In this document: in pieces, positions 25,678 to 33,881 of the stretch
How the letters are laid out: every line of letters begins with the position of its first letter
Numbering within the stretch: position 1 is the first letter of the stretch
NCBI RefSeq assembly: GCF_018069625.1
Contig: NZ_CP072941.1
Coordinates: 806,001 to 870,000, forward strand
Length of the DNA: 64,000 nt
From: Streptomyces yatensis
GTDB lineage: Bacteria; Actinomycetota; Actinomycetes; Streptomycetales; Streptomycetaceae
Reading direction: 5' to 3'
The notes under the pieces: generated by a model
Databases searched by the model: none
Told to the model about the DNA's origin: nothing
The model's input: only the letters and a program-made list of their open reading frames with translations
Made by a program: the position numbers and the translations under genes

Positions 25678-27564
25678 TTAGACGGCAGGGACCACCGGCG
25701 CCAGATGAGTGTCGCGCCGCACCAGTGCGGCGTAGCGCCCGTCCTTGGCCAGCAGCTCCTCGTGGGTGCCCCGCTCGGCGATTCGGCCGCCGTCGAGGAC
25801 GACGATCTGGTCGGCGTCGCGCACGGTGGAGAGCCGGTGGGCGATGGTGATCGTGGTGCGACCGGCCGAGAGGGCGTCGATGGCCTGCTGAACGGCCTGC
25901 TCGGTGCGGGTGTCCAGGGCGCTGGTGGCCTCGTCGAGGATGAGGACGGGCGGGTCGCGCAGAATCGTGCGGGCTATGGCCAGACGCTGCTTCTCCCCGC
26001 CGGAGAAGCGATAGCCGCGCTCCCCCACGAGGGTGTCGTAGCCGTCCGGGAGGGAGGCGATGTGGTCGTGGATCTGGGCGGCCTCGGCCGCCGCCACGAT
26101 CTCCTCGTCGGTCGCGTCGGGCTTGGCGAAGCGCAGGTTCTCGGCGATGGAGGCGTGGAAGAGGTAGGTCTCCTGGGAGACGACGCCGACCGCCCGGGCG
26201 AGGCTGTCGAAGTCGAGGTCGCGGACGTCCACCCCGTCGAGCAGCACCCGGCCGGCGGTCACGTCGTAGAGCCGGGGCACCAGATAGCTGAGGGTCGTCT
26301 TGCCGGAACCGGTCGGTCCGACGACTGCCAGGCTGCCGCCCGCGGGGACGGTCAGCTCGATGCCGCGGAGGGTGCCTTTCGACGAGCCGTCCTTCGCGCT
26401 CTTCGACGAGCCGCCGTTCGAGCTCGTCGAAGGGCCGCCCTTCGGCGCGCCGGGGGCGGTGCCCTCGTAGTCGAAGTCGACGCCGTCGAAGCGGACTTCG
26501 CCGCGCACCTTCTCCAGCCGCACCGGATCGGCGGGCTCGGTGATGTCGATCGGCAGGTCGAGGTATTCGAAGATGCGGGCGAAGAGGGCGAGGGAGCTCT
26601 GCACCTGCACACCGGTGGAGAGCAGGCTGACCGTGGGCCGGAGCAGCCCCTGCTGGAGCGAGACGAAGGCGACGAGCGTGCCGATGGAGACGGCCGGGCC
26701 ACCGGCCTGGAGGGCGATTCCCGCGGCCCAGTAGATCAACGCGGGCATGGCGGCCATGACGATGCCGATGGTGGACATCCGCCAGCGGCCGGCCATGTTG
26801 GAGCGCACTTCCAGGCCCACGAGGCGCTCGGACTCCTCGGCGAACTGCCGGGTGAGCGACTCGGACCGGCCCATGCTGCGGCCGAGGAGGATTCCGCTCA
26901 CCGAGAGCGACTCGGTGACCATCGCGGACATGGCCGCCATCTGCTTCTGGCGCTGCGAGGTGATCTTCTTGCGCTCGGCGCCGACACGACGGCTGATCCA
27001 GACGAACACCGGCAGCAGGAGCAGCGAGACGATGGTCAGCCGCCAGTCGAGCGCGAGCATCGCGACGACGGTGGCGACCACACTGGTGAGGTTGGAGACC
27101 AGCGAGGTCGCGGTGGAGGTGACGGTGGCCTGCATACCGCCGATGTCATTGGCGATACGGGACTGCACCTCGCCGGTGCGGGTGCGGGTGAAGAAGGCGA
27201 GCGGCATGCGCTGCAGCCGGTCGTAGACGGCGGTGCGCAGATCGTGCATGACGCGCTGGCCGACGGTGGTGGAGATCAGGGTCTGCAGAACGCCGAAGAC
27301 GCTGTTGACGACGGCCGCGGCGATCATGCCGAGGGCGAGCAGGGTGAGCAGCCCGGTGCGGCCGTCGGGGATGGCGGTGTCGAGGATCTCCCGGAGCAGG
27401 AACGGGGTGGCGACCGAGACCAGCGCGGAGGCGGCGACCAGCAGGCCGACCACGGCGAGGCGGCCGCGGTAGGGACGGAAGAGCCGGAGGATGCGCCGCA
27501 CTTGGGCGGGCCGCTCGGACTCCTGGGCGGACGGGGTCCAGGACGGTGGTGTGTCGGGGTGCAT
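25678..27564 (-). CDS. ABC exporter, fused permease and ATPase
   Basis: 628 aa half-transporter of the type 1 exporter fold. Six membrane helices lie in residues 30-330. The nucleotide-binding domain has Walker A VGPTGSGKTT, signature FSGGEKQRLAIART, Walker B VLILDEATSALD and the H-loop IAHRLST, all intact, so a homodimer would have two working sites. Before Walker A there is an unusual Ser/Gly/Lys-rich insertion (residues about 365-395). A MarR-type gene is divergent with overlapping promoters, so repression by that protein is likely. Substrate unknown; drug or lipid export is typical of the family. Confidence 0.93.
   Translation of the reverse strand: MHPDTPPSWTPSAQESERPAQVRRILRLFRPYRGRLAVVGLLVAASALVSVATPFLLREILDTAIPDGRTGLLTLLALGMIAAAVVNSVFGVLQTLISTTVGQRVMHDLRTAVYDRLQRMPLAFFTRTRTGEVQSRIANDIGGMQATVTSTATSLVSNLTSVVATVVAMLALDWRLTIVSLLLLPVFVWISRRVGAERKKITSQRQKQMAAMSAMVTESLSVSGILLGRSMGRSESLTRQFAEESERLVGLEVRSNMAGRWRMSTIGIVMAAMPALIYWAAGIALQAGGPAVSIGTLVAFVSLQQGLLRPTVSLLSTGVQVQSSLALFARIFEYLDLPIDITEPADPVRLEKVRGEVRFDGVDFDYEGTAPGAPKGGPSTSSNGGSSKSAKDGSSKGTLRGIELTVPAGGSLAVVGPTGSGKTTLSYLVPRLYDVTAGRVLLDGVDVRDLDFDSLARAVGVVSQETYLFHASIAENLRFAKPDATDEEIVAAAEAAQIHDHIASLPDGYDTLVGERGYRFSGGEKQRLAIARTILRDPPVLILDEATSALDTRTEQAVQQAIDALSAGRTTITIAHRLSTVRDADQIVVLDGGRIAERGTHEELLAKDGRYAALVRRDTHLAPVVPAV
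26372..26440. repeat. TTCGACGAGC repeats forming an inverted repeat inside the exporter linker
   Basis: Several copies of CTTCGACGAGC or close variants, including an inverted pair near 26401-26411 and 26421-26431 with a short loop. The repeats encode the Ser/Gly/Lys-rich linker of the exporter. A related stretch occurs at 55500-55545. Confidence 0.6.
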
Positions 27565-27635
27565 GGGCTCCTTCAGGAGTCAGGAAGGCCGCCGCGGGTG
27601 ACGGCATGGTCGAGCCGATCGCGGCGGCGCGGGCT

Positions 27636-27672
27636 TTGAGAGCATAGCTCATTGTTACCTATACTCACAATG
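27636..27672. promoter_or_regulatory. Divergent promoters and MarR operator
   Basis: For the MarR gene: -35 TTGAGA (27636-27641), 18-base spacer, -10 TATACT (27660-27665). For the exporter on the other strand: TTGTGA (27670-27665) and TATGCT (27646-27641), also with 18 bases. A palindrome CATTGT-N11-ACAATG covers 27650-27672 and overlaps both promoters, as expected for autoregulation by a MarR dimer. The operator role is inferred. Confidence 0.7.
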
Positions 27673-27697
27673 AACCCGGTCCTGATAAACTGCGATC

Positions 27698-28138
27698 ATG
27701 CCCACCCCCGAGACATCCGGCCTCCTCGCCGAGCAGCTGCTGCGCCTGACCCGCAGACTGCATCGCGCCCAGAAGCGCCATATGGAGCCACTGGGCATCA
27801 CCCCCGCCCAGTCCCGCCTGCTGCGCACCGTGTCCCACAGCGACCAGCCGCCGCGGATGGCGGACCTGGCGCAGCGCCTCGAGGTGGTCCCGCGCGCCGT
27901 GACGACGCTGGTGGACGCCCTGGAGGCACATGGCTCGGTGCGCCGCGTACCGGATCCGTCCAACCGCCGGGTGGTGCGCATCGAGCTCACCGACACCGGG
28001 CGGGCGACGCTGCGCGCGCTGCGCGAGGCGCGCCGGGCCGCCGCGGAGGACATCCTGGCACCGCTCAGCGATCAGCAGCGCGACGCGCTGGGCGATCTGC
28101 TGAACACCCTCTCCGGCACCCCGGACCACCGCTGCTGA
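27698..28138 (+). CDS. MarR-family transcriptional regulator
   Basis: 146 aa. Typical MarR winged helix: LLRLTRRLHRAQKRHMEPLGITPAQSRLLRTV, PPRMADLAQRLEVVPRAVTTLVDALEAHGSVRRVPDPSNRRVVRIELTDTGRA, then a dimerisation helix. ATG start 26 bases after the predicted transcription start. It is divergent from the ABC exporter and very likely its repressor, released by an unknown ligand. Confidence 0.93.
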   Translation: MPTPETSGLLAEQLLRLTRRLHRAQKRHMEPLGITPAQSRLLRTVSHSDQPPRMADLAQRLEVVPRAVTTLVDALEAHGSVRRVPDPSNRRVVRIELTDTGRATLRALREARRAAAEDILAPLSDQQRDALGDLLNTLSGTPDHRC

Positions 28139-28289
28139 GGTCGCGGTGACGGGCATCCGGACGCAGGAAAAGAGCGGCCGGCCGTGGCGAAAGGGCAGCT
28201 GGACGCGGGGGAAGAGCGGCGCGACGCCGTATCACAGCGCCACCCACTTCCCCTGCGCCCACACGGCCTTCAAGCCGTACTCGCCGCGC

Positions 28290-29030
28290 TCAGGCGGCCA
28301 GATGCGCCTTGTCCCCCATGACCACCACCGGGTGCAGCTTGGGGTCGAGGTTCTTCAGCAAATACTCCATACCGGACTTGGAGAGGCTGACACAGGCCGA
28401 GGTGCCGCTGCCGTGATCCATGTGCAGCCAGATGCTGCCGCCCTTGCTCTGCCCTTCCGGCCGGGTCTGGTCGAGCGGCGAGGCGCCCTTGACGCGGTTG
28501 TAGTCGATGGCGATGACGTAGTTGAAGTCCGTCCAGTGGGACTTGGGCCAGTAGTGGGGCGCCGCGAAGGAGCCGGAGGCGGTGTACGGCAGCCGGGCGC
28601 CGGGGTCGGGCAGCACCCCGCCCGCGTCGCTGAGCGTGTAGACCCCGACCGGGCTGCGCTTGTCGCCCTCATGATGGCTCGTCGTCCAGCCGCGCTTGCC
28701 GTTGTGCGCCGTCCAACTGCGGGTCCGCTCCCATGCCTTGCCCTGCTTGGTATAGAGGACCACGGTCGCGTCCGCGGAGTTCACCCCTTTGCCGTAGACC
28801 GCCACGACTTGCCGGGACTGGTCCGGGATCCGGGACTGGAGCTTGTCCCCCACATCAGGGATACGCGTGGGATCCGGCGCGGGCGCACCGCTGCGCAGCG
28901 CTTGTTTGCCCTGGTTTCCGCCCTTGTCACCGCCGTCATCCCCGCCGCCGTCGCCGCAGGCAGTGAGAAGGACAAGGGCCGCGGCGGCCGCGGCCGCCGC
29001 GCGCATGGACATCGTGCCGGAGATTCGCAT
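28290..29030 (-). CDS. Lipoprotein with L,D-transpeptidase-like catalytic domain
   Basis: 246 aa. A lipoprotein signal peptide ends in the lipobox LLTAC near residue 25, followed by a Gly/Asp-rich linker. The C-terminal 170 residues have the YkuD/ErfK-type pattern, with a beta-rich start, SPVGVYTLSDAGG, and the catalytic region WLHMDHGSGTSACVSLS near residue 205, where the Cys would be the nucleophile. The motif differs from the strict SHGC form. Likely acts on the cell wall outside the membrane. ATG at 29030 has GGTGGGA upstream; an ATG at 29012 would also give a complete signal peptide. Confidence 0.8.
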   Translation of the reverse strand: MRISGTMSMRAAAAAAAALVLLTACGDGGGDDGGDKGGNQGKQALRSGAPAPDPTRIPDVGDKLQSRIPDQSRQVVAVYGKGVNSADATVVLYTKQGKAWERTRSWTAHNGKRGWTTSHHEGDKRSPVGVYTLSDAGGVLPDPGARLPYTASGSFAAPHYWPKSHWTDFNYVIAIDYNRVKGASPLDQTRPEGQSKGGSIWLHMDHGSGTSACVSLSKSGMEYLLKNLDPKLHPVVVMGDKAHLAA

Positions 29031-29184
29031 GTCCCCATGGTCCCACCTGCGTAGGACAGTGCCGTATGCGGGATTGGCGTGTTCCGGCCGCTGCGGGGAA
29101 AACCAGTTGAATTCCGCACCGTAGGAACGTCAACCTTTCACGTCTCCTACCAGCCCTCCTCAGCCCGCCCGACCTTGGGACGTC

Positions 29185-31128
29185 ATGCACATTCGCGATC
29201 TTCCGTATCCCGACCCCGGCCGACCCGACGTACGGTCAGGTCCGCGGTTTCTCTTCTGGCTGGGCAGGAATCAGTTGGGCGGGCAGGTCAAGGCGGCCCT
29301 CTGGGGTCTGGTGCACATGGCCGCGCTGGTGTCCTTCCCCATTGCCATCGGCTTCGGTGTGCAAGCGGTCGTGGACCGCTCCGGCTCCCGGCTGGCTATG
29401 TCCGGAGCGCTGATGGTGGGGCTCACCGTGCTCACCGCGCTGGGGGACGCCATGCTGCACCGCGCGGCGGTCACCAACTGGATCACGGCGGCGGCACGGG
29501 TGCAGCAGCTGCTGGCCCGCAAGGCGGTGGAGCTGGGGTCCGCCCTCACCCGGAAGGTGGCGGCCGGTGAGGTCGTCGCCGTCTCCACGGGCGATGTCGA
29601 GAAGATCGGCTGGTTCGTTGAGGCCCTCTCCCGCTTCACGGCGGCCGCGATCACCACCGTCGCGGTCTGTGTGGCCCTGGTTCTCTACCAGCCGGCGCTG
29701 GGAGTGGTGGTGGCGGTCGGGGTGCCCGCGCTGGCGCTGGCCGTGCTGCCGCTGCTGCCGCGCGCGGCGCGCCGGGCCGATGAGCAGCGGGAGAAGGCGG
29801 GCCGGGCGACCGAGTTGGCCTCGGACACCGTGGCCGGTCTGCGGGTGCTGCGGGGCATCGGCGGGGAGGAGCTGTTCCTGGGCCGCTACCGGCACGCCTC
29901 GCAGGAGGTGCGGGTCGCGGCGGTGCGCAGCGCGCGGATGTGGGCGCTGATCGCGGCCGTGCAGGTCGCGCTGCCGGGGCTGCTGCTGATCGGTGTCGTC
30001 TGGTACGGGGCGTCGCTGGCGCGCGACGGACGGATCGAGGTGGGCGAGCTGGTCACCGTGTACAGCGCGGTGACCTTTCTGCTCTTCCCGCTGCGGCACT
30101 TCGAGGAGATCGCCATGGCGTACTCCTTCTCCCGGCCCTCCGCGCGGCGCGCGGCCCGGGTGCTGGCGCTGCGACGCTCCTCTCCGGGCAGCGAGGGCGC
30201 GGCCACCGGGGACGGCGGCGAGCGCGGGGAGGCGCAGGAGACCACTGGGGACGGCGGGGAGCGCGGGCAGGCGCAGCAGACCACCGCGCCGCTCGGCGGG
30301 GATCTGTACGACCCGGCGAGCGGGATGCTGGCGCCCAGCGGGCTGCTGACCGCGGTGGTGTGCGGCGACCCGGACGCGGCGGGGCGGCTGGCCGACCGGC
30401 TCGGCGGACATCCCACGCACGACGGCCCGGGCGACGGGGACCAGGCCGGGGCACCGTCGGCGCTGCTGGGCGGGGTCGCCCTGGACGAGCTGCCGCTGAC
30501 CACGGCGCGCGCCGCGGTGCTGGTGCAGGACAAGGATCCGGTGCTGCTGTCGGGGGCGCTCGCCGAGCTGCTGGATGTGCCGAGGTCCGGCGAGGTCTCG
30601 GCGGAGAAGGCGCTCGAGGCGGCCCAGTGCGGCGATGTGCTGGACGCGCTGGCGCAGGCGTCGGCGGCCGAGGGGGATGACGCCGGCCCCATGCGCACCC
30701 GGATCACCGAGCGTGGCCGCTCGCTGTCGGGTGGCCAGCGGCAGCGGCTGGCGCTGGCCCGTTCGCTGGTGACCGATCCGGAGGTGCTGGTGCTGGACGA
30801 GCCGACCTCCGCGGTGGACTCGCACACCGAGGCACGGATCGCCGACGGGGTGCGGCGGCTGCGGGCGGGCCGGACGACCATCGTGCTCACGTCCAGCCCG
30901 CTGCTGCTGGACCGGGCCGACCGGGTGGTGTTCGTGCCCGACGGCGCGGCGGCGGGGGTGGGCACCCATCGTGAGCTGCTGGGCACCGATCCCGCGTATC
31001 GCGCGGTCGTCACCCGCGAGACGGAGGACGAGGCCGCCGTGCGGCGGGCCGGGCGGAGCGCCGGGCCGGCCGGACCGGGCCTGGAGGACATCGGGCGGAT
31101 CGAGGAACAGATCGAGGAGTCGGCATGA
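29185..31128 (+). CDS. ABC exporter half with degenerate Walker A
   Basis: 647 aa. Six membrane helices in residues 30-310, then a linker (residues 335-375) carrying a 13-residue tandem repeat, then an ATPase domain. At the Walker A position the sequence is [14 protein letters not shown], so the GKS/T residues are lost. The signature [15 protein letters not shown] and Walker [13 protein letters not shown] are intact, and the H-loop region reads [12 protein letters not shown] with no His. It overlaps the next ABC gene by 4 bases. Together they form a heterodimer with one working composite ATP site. Substrate unknown. Confidence 0.9.
   Translation: MHIRDLPYPDPGRPDVRSGPRFLFWLGRNQLGGQVKAALWGLVHMAALVSFPIAIGFGVQAVVDRSGSRLAMSGALMVGLTVLTALGDAMLHRAAVTNWITAAARVQQLLARKAVELGSALTRKVAAGEVVAVSTGDVEKIGWFVEALSRFTAAAITTVAVCVALVLYQPALGVVVAVGVPALALAVLPLLPRAARRADEQREKAGRATELASDTVAGLRVLRGIGGEELFLGRYRHASQEVRVAAVRSARMWALIAAVQVALPGLLLIGVVWYGASLARDGRIEVGELVTVYSAVTFLLFPLRHFEEIAMAYSFSRPSARRAARVLALRRSSPGSEGAATGDGGERGEAQETTGDGGERGQAQQTTAPLGGDLYDPASGMLAPSGLLTAVVCGDPDAAGRLADRLGGHPTHDGPGDGDQAGAPSALLGGVALDELPLTTARAAVLVQDKDPVLLSGALAELLDVPRSGEVSAEKALEAAQCGDVLDALAQASAAEGDDAGPMRTRITERGRSLSGGQRQRLALARSLVTDPEVLVLDEPTSAVDSHTEARIADGVRRLRAGRTTIVLTSSPLLLDRADRVVFVPDGAAAGVGTHRELLGTDPAYRAVVTRETEDEAAVRRAGRSAGPAGPGLEDIGRIEEQIEESA
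30205..30282 (+). repeat. Tandem repeat in exporter linker, 39-base period, two units
   Basis: Two 39-base units in frame, encoding [13 protein letters not shown] then [13 protein letters not shown] at residues 341-366 between membrane and ATPase domains. Copies differ at a few bases. Probably a flexible spacer formed by local duplication. Confidence 0.8.
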
Positions 31129-32906
31129 TCGGCGTGGCACCGCCCGGCTATGACCCGGCCGCACCGGAGTCGGCGACGACGCTGCCGGTCGGCACACCCC
31201 CCACCGTGCGGGCCTATGTGGGTGAGCTGCTGCGGCGGCATCGGGCCGCGTTCACCGTGCTGATGGTCGTGAACGCGACCGCGGTGATCGCCTCCATGGT
31301 CGGCCCGCAGCTGCTGGGGGGCCTGGTCGAGGACCTCTCCCAGGGCGAGGAGGACCTCCACATCGGCCGCATCGTGGTGCTGTTCACGGTGGCGCTGGTG
31401 GTGCAGACCGTGTTCGTCCGGATGGTGCGGCTGCGCGGTGCGGTGCTGGGCGAGGAAATGCTGGCGGATCTGCGGGAGGACTTTCTCGTCCGGTCGGTGG
31501 GCCTGCCCCCGGGGGTGCTGGAGCGGGCCGGGACGGGGGATCTGCTGTCCCGGATCACCACCGATATCGACCGGCTGGCGAACGCGATGCGCGAGGCCGT
31601 GCCGCAGCTGGCCATCGGCGTGGTGTGGACCGGGCTGCTGCTCGGCGCGCTGACCCTGACCGCTCCCCCGCTGGGGCTCGCGGTGCTGGTGGCGCTTCCG
31701 GTGCTGGTGATCGGCTGTCTCTGGTACTACCGCCGCGCGCCCAGCGCCTACCGCTCGGAGGCGGCCGGCTATGCGGCGGTGTCCGCGTCCCTCACCGAGA
31801 GCGTGGACGCCGGGCGGACCATCGAGGCCCACCGGCTGGGCGACCGGCGGATCGCCCAGTCCGAGCTGCGCATCAAGCAGTGGACGGCGTGGGAGCGCTA
31901 CACGCTCTGGCTGCGCTCGGTGCTCTTCCCGGTGATCAATGTGAGCTACACGCTGATCACCGGTTCGGTGCTGATGATCGGCGGCGTGTGCGTGATGCGG
32001 GGCTGGATGTCGATCGGCGATCTGACCACCGGGGCGCTGCTGTCGCAGATGCTGGTCGAGCCGATCGGGCTGATCCTGCGCTGGTACGACGAGCTGCAGG
32101 TCGCGCAGGTGTCGCTGGCCCGGCTGGTGGGGGTGCGGGAGATCGAGGAGGGCCCCGCCGACCAGGGGGTGGTCCCCGGCGGCCGGGAGGTGCGGGCGGA
32201 CGAGGTGCGGTTCGGATACCACGAGGGCAGCGATGTGCTGCACGAGGTGTCCATGAAGGTGCCCCCGGGGACGCGGCTGGCGCTGGTGGGCCCGTCCGGG
32301 GCGGGGAAGTCCACCCTGGGGCGGCTGCTGGCCGGGATCTACTCCCCGCGCACCGGCCGGGTGACGCTGGGCGGCGCGGAGCTGGCGCGGATGCCGGCCG
32401 AGCGGGTCCGTGAGCATGTGGCGCTGGTCAACCAGGAGCACCATGTCTTCGTGGGCTCGCTGCGGGACAATCTGCTGCTGGCCCGCGCCGTCGCCACGGA
32501 CGCCGAGCTGTGGGCGGCGCTGGGCGCGGTCGACGCCGATGGCTGGGCCCGCGCGCTGGACGAGGGCCTGGACACCGAGGTCGGATCGGGCGGTCTCGCG
32601 CTCACCCCCGCACAGGCGCAGCAGATCGCGCTGGCCCGGCTGGTGCTCGCCGATCCCCATACGCTGGTGCTGGACGAGGCCACCTCGCTGCTGGACCCGC
32701 GGGCGGCGCGCCATCTGGAGCGCTCGCTGGGCCGGGTGCTGGAGGGCAGGACCGTGGTGGCGATCGCCCACCGGCTGCACACCGCGCATGACGCGGATGT
32801 GATCGCCGTGGTCGAGAGCGGCCGGATCACCGAGCTGGGCAGCCATGACGAACTCGTCGCGGCGGACGGGGCCTACGCCGCGCTGTGGCGCTCCTGGCAT
32901 CAGTGA
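31125..32906 (+). CDS. ABC exporter half with degenerate signature motif
   Basis: 593 aa, ATG in a 4-base overlap with the partner gene. Six membrane helices in residues 40-330. The ATPase domain has intact Walker [11 protein letters not shown], Walker [13 protein letters not shown] and H-loop IAHRLHT, but the signature motif reads [14 protein letters not shown] in place of LSGGQ. Pairing this Walker A with the intact signature of the partner gives one active site; the other site is dead on both faces. This is the classical asymmetric heterodimeric exporter design. Confidence 0.92.
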   Translation: MIGVAPPGYDPAAPESATTLPVGTPPTVRAYVGELLRRHRAAFTVLMVVNATAVIASMVGPQLLGGLVEDLSQGEEDLHIGRIVVLFTVALVVQTVFVRMVRLRGAVLGEEMLADLREDFLVRSVGLPPGVLERAGTGDLLSRITTDIDRLANAMREAVPQLAIGVVWTGLLLGALTLTAPPLGLAVLVALPVLVIGCLWYYRRAPSAYRSEAAGYAAVSASLTESVDAGRTIEAHRLGDRRIAQSELRIKQWTAWERYTLWLRSVLFPVINVSYTLITGSVLMIGGVCVMRGWMSIGDLTTGALLSQMLVEPIGLILRWYDELQVAQVSLARLVGVREIEEGPADQGVVPGGREVRADEVRFGYHEGSDVLHEVSMKVPPGTRLALVGPSGAGKSTLGRLLAGIYSPRTGRVTLGGAELARMPAERVREHVALVNQEHHVFVGSLRDNLLLARAVATDAELWAALGAVDADGWARALDEGLDTEVGSGGLALTPAQAQQIALARLVLADPHTLVLDEATSLLDPRAARHLERSLGRVLEGRTVVAIAHRLHTAHDADVIAVVESGRITELGSHDELVAADGAYAALWRSWHQ

Positions 32907-32907
32907 G

Positions 32908-32939
32908 GAGGGTGGCCGCGCCCCGGCGCGGCCGCCCTC
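32908..32939. terminator. Bidirectional hairpin terminator
   Basis: Arms 32908-32921 and 32926-32939 pair over 14 bases with one G-T mismatch around a CCCG loop. It sits between the convergent ABC exporter and YdjM-type genes. Confidence 0.75.
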
Positions 32940-32953
32940 GTCCCGTCCGGGGG

Positions 32954-33745
32954 TCAGATGACGCCGAGGGCGGCCAGTCCGCCCATGCCGCCGAGCAGCA
33001 TGAAGACCGGCATCAGCACCTTCAGCTCGACCCAGCTGCCGGCTCGGAAGCGCATGCCCTTGGGCGGGCCGAGCGCGTACCAGCGCTTGCGGCCGATCGG
33101 GATGGGCCACAGGATCGGGCAGCCGGAGACGGTGAGCGCGTCCCCGATGTCGTGGACCAGGGCGCCGAGCACGATCGGCAGGCCGAGCCAGAGGTACTCC
33201 TGGCCCGGTGCGCTGAACAGCCAGTCCGAGCCGTTGCCCGGCCGGTGCAGCACATCGGCGAGGATCCAGGCGCTGGCCGCGCCGAGCAACCACACCAGGA
33301 CATCGCTGGAGACCCGGGCGGCGCGCCACAGCAGCCCCTCGACGGCCAGCACCATATGCACGAAGAGGATGCCCAGCACCGCCCAGCGCCCGCCGACCAG
33401 GGCGAGCGCCGAGGCTCCGGCGCCGATCAGCACCGCCCATACCCAGGTGTGGGTGAGGGTGCGGTGGCCGCCCGAGCGGCGCGGGTCGCCCTGCTTCCTG
33501 GTCGCCTTGTAGACGGAGTACGAGAGCTTGTCGATCACCTCGCACAGTCCCTTGGAGATGGGCCCGAAGGCGCGCGATATGGTCGCCGCCTTGTGATCGA
33601 GGTCGGGGGCGAGCGCCGCTCCCGCGCAAATCAGCGCGCCGGCGACCAGCACCGGCCAGGGCATCGAGTGGCCGGCCGCCGCGGCAGCCGCCCCCACCCC
33701 CAGCCAGGCCGCCGCTCCGGACAGCGAATGCGCCGGTCCCATCAT
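32954..33745 (-). CDS. YdjM/DUF457-type inner membrane protein (metal-dependent hydrolase family)
   Basis: 263 aa, start at the first of two adjacent ATGs. The N-terminus MGPAHSLSGAAAWLG carries the first conserved His, ALAPDLDHKAA gives the Asp/His pair, and GHRTLTHTWVW is the family signature; a further VHDIGDAL follows. Five or six hydrophobic helices are interspersed. The family (LexA-binding, inner membrane-associated putative hydrolase) has metal-ligand-like residues but no well-established reaction. Convergent with the ABC exporter. Confidence 0.85.
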   Translation of the reverse strand: MMGPAHSLSGAAAWLGVGAAAAAAGHSMPWPVLVAGALICAGAALAPDLDHKAATISRAFGPISKGLCEVIDKLSYSVYKATRKQGDPRRSGGHRTLTHTWVWAVLIGAGASALALVGGRWAVLGILFVHMVLAVEGLLWRAARVSSDVLVWLLGAASAWILADVLHRPGNGSDWLFSAPGQEYLWLGLPIVLGALVHDIGDALTVSGCPILWPIPIGRKRWYALGPPKGMRFRAGSWVELKVLMPVFMLLGGMGGLAALGVI

Positions 33746-33872
33746 GGTCGTACCCCGCCCCTGTTCTTTCCCGCTTCCGCGCGGGAGTTGACTGCTTCGG
33801 CCCGGCACAGCCTAGCGGCGGGCGATCTTCGTCCGCACAGCCGGTTCCCGTCCCGGCGGGGAAACCAGGCAG

Positions 33873-33878
33873 TATAGG
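33873..33878 (+). promoter_or_regulatory. -10 element for a probably leaderless helicase mRNA
   Basis: TATAGG lies 4 bases before the GTG start at 33882, so transcription would begin at or next to the first codon. No convincing ribosome binding site is present, and the -35 is weak. Confidence 0.45.
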
Positions 33879-33881
33879 TGC

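Noticed and set aside
25705..27639. Plus-strand open frame opposite the ABC exporter
   Set aside because: Gly/Glu/Asp/His low complexity and fully antisense to a complete exporter.
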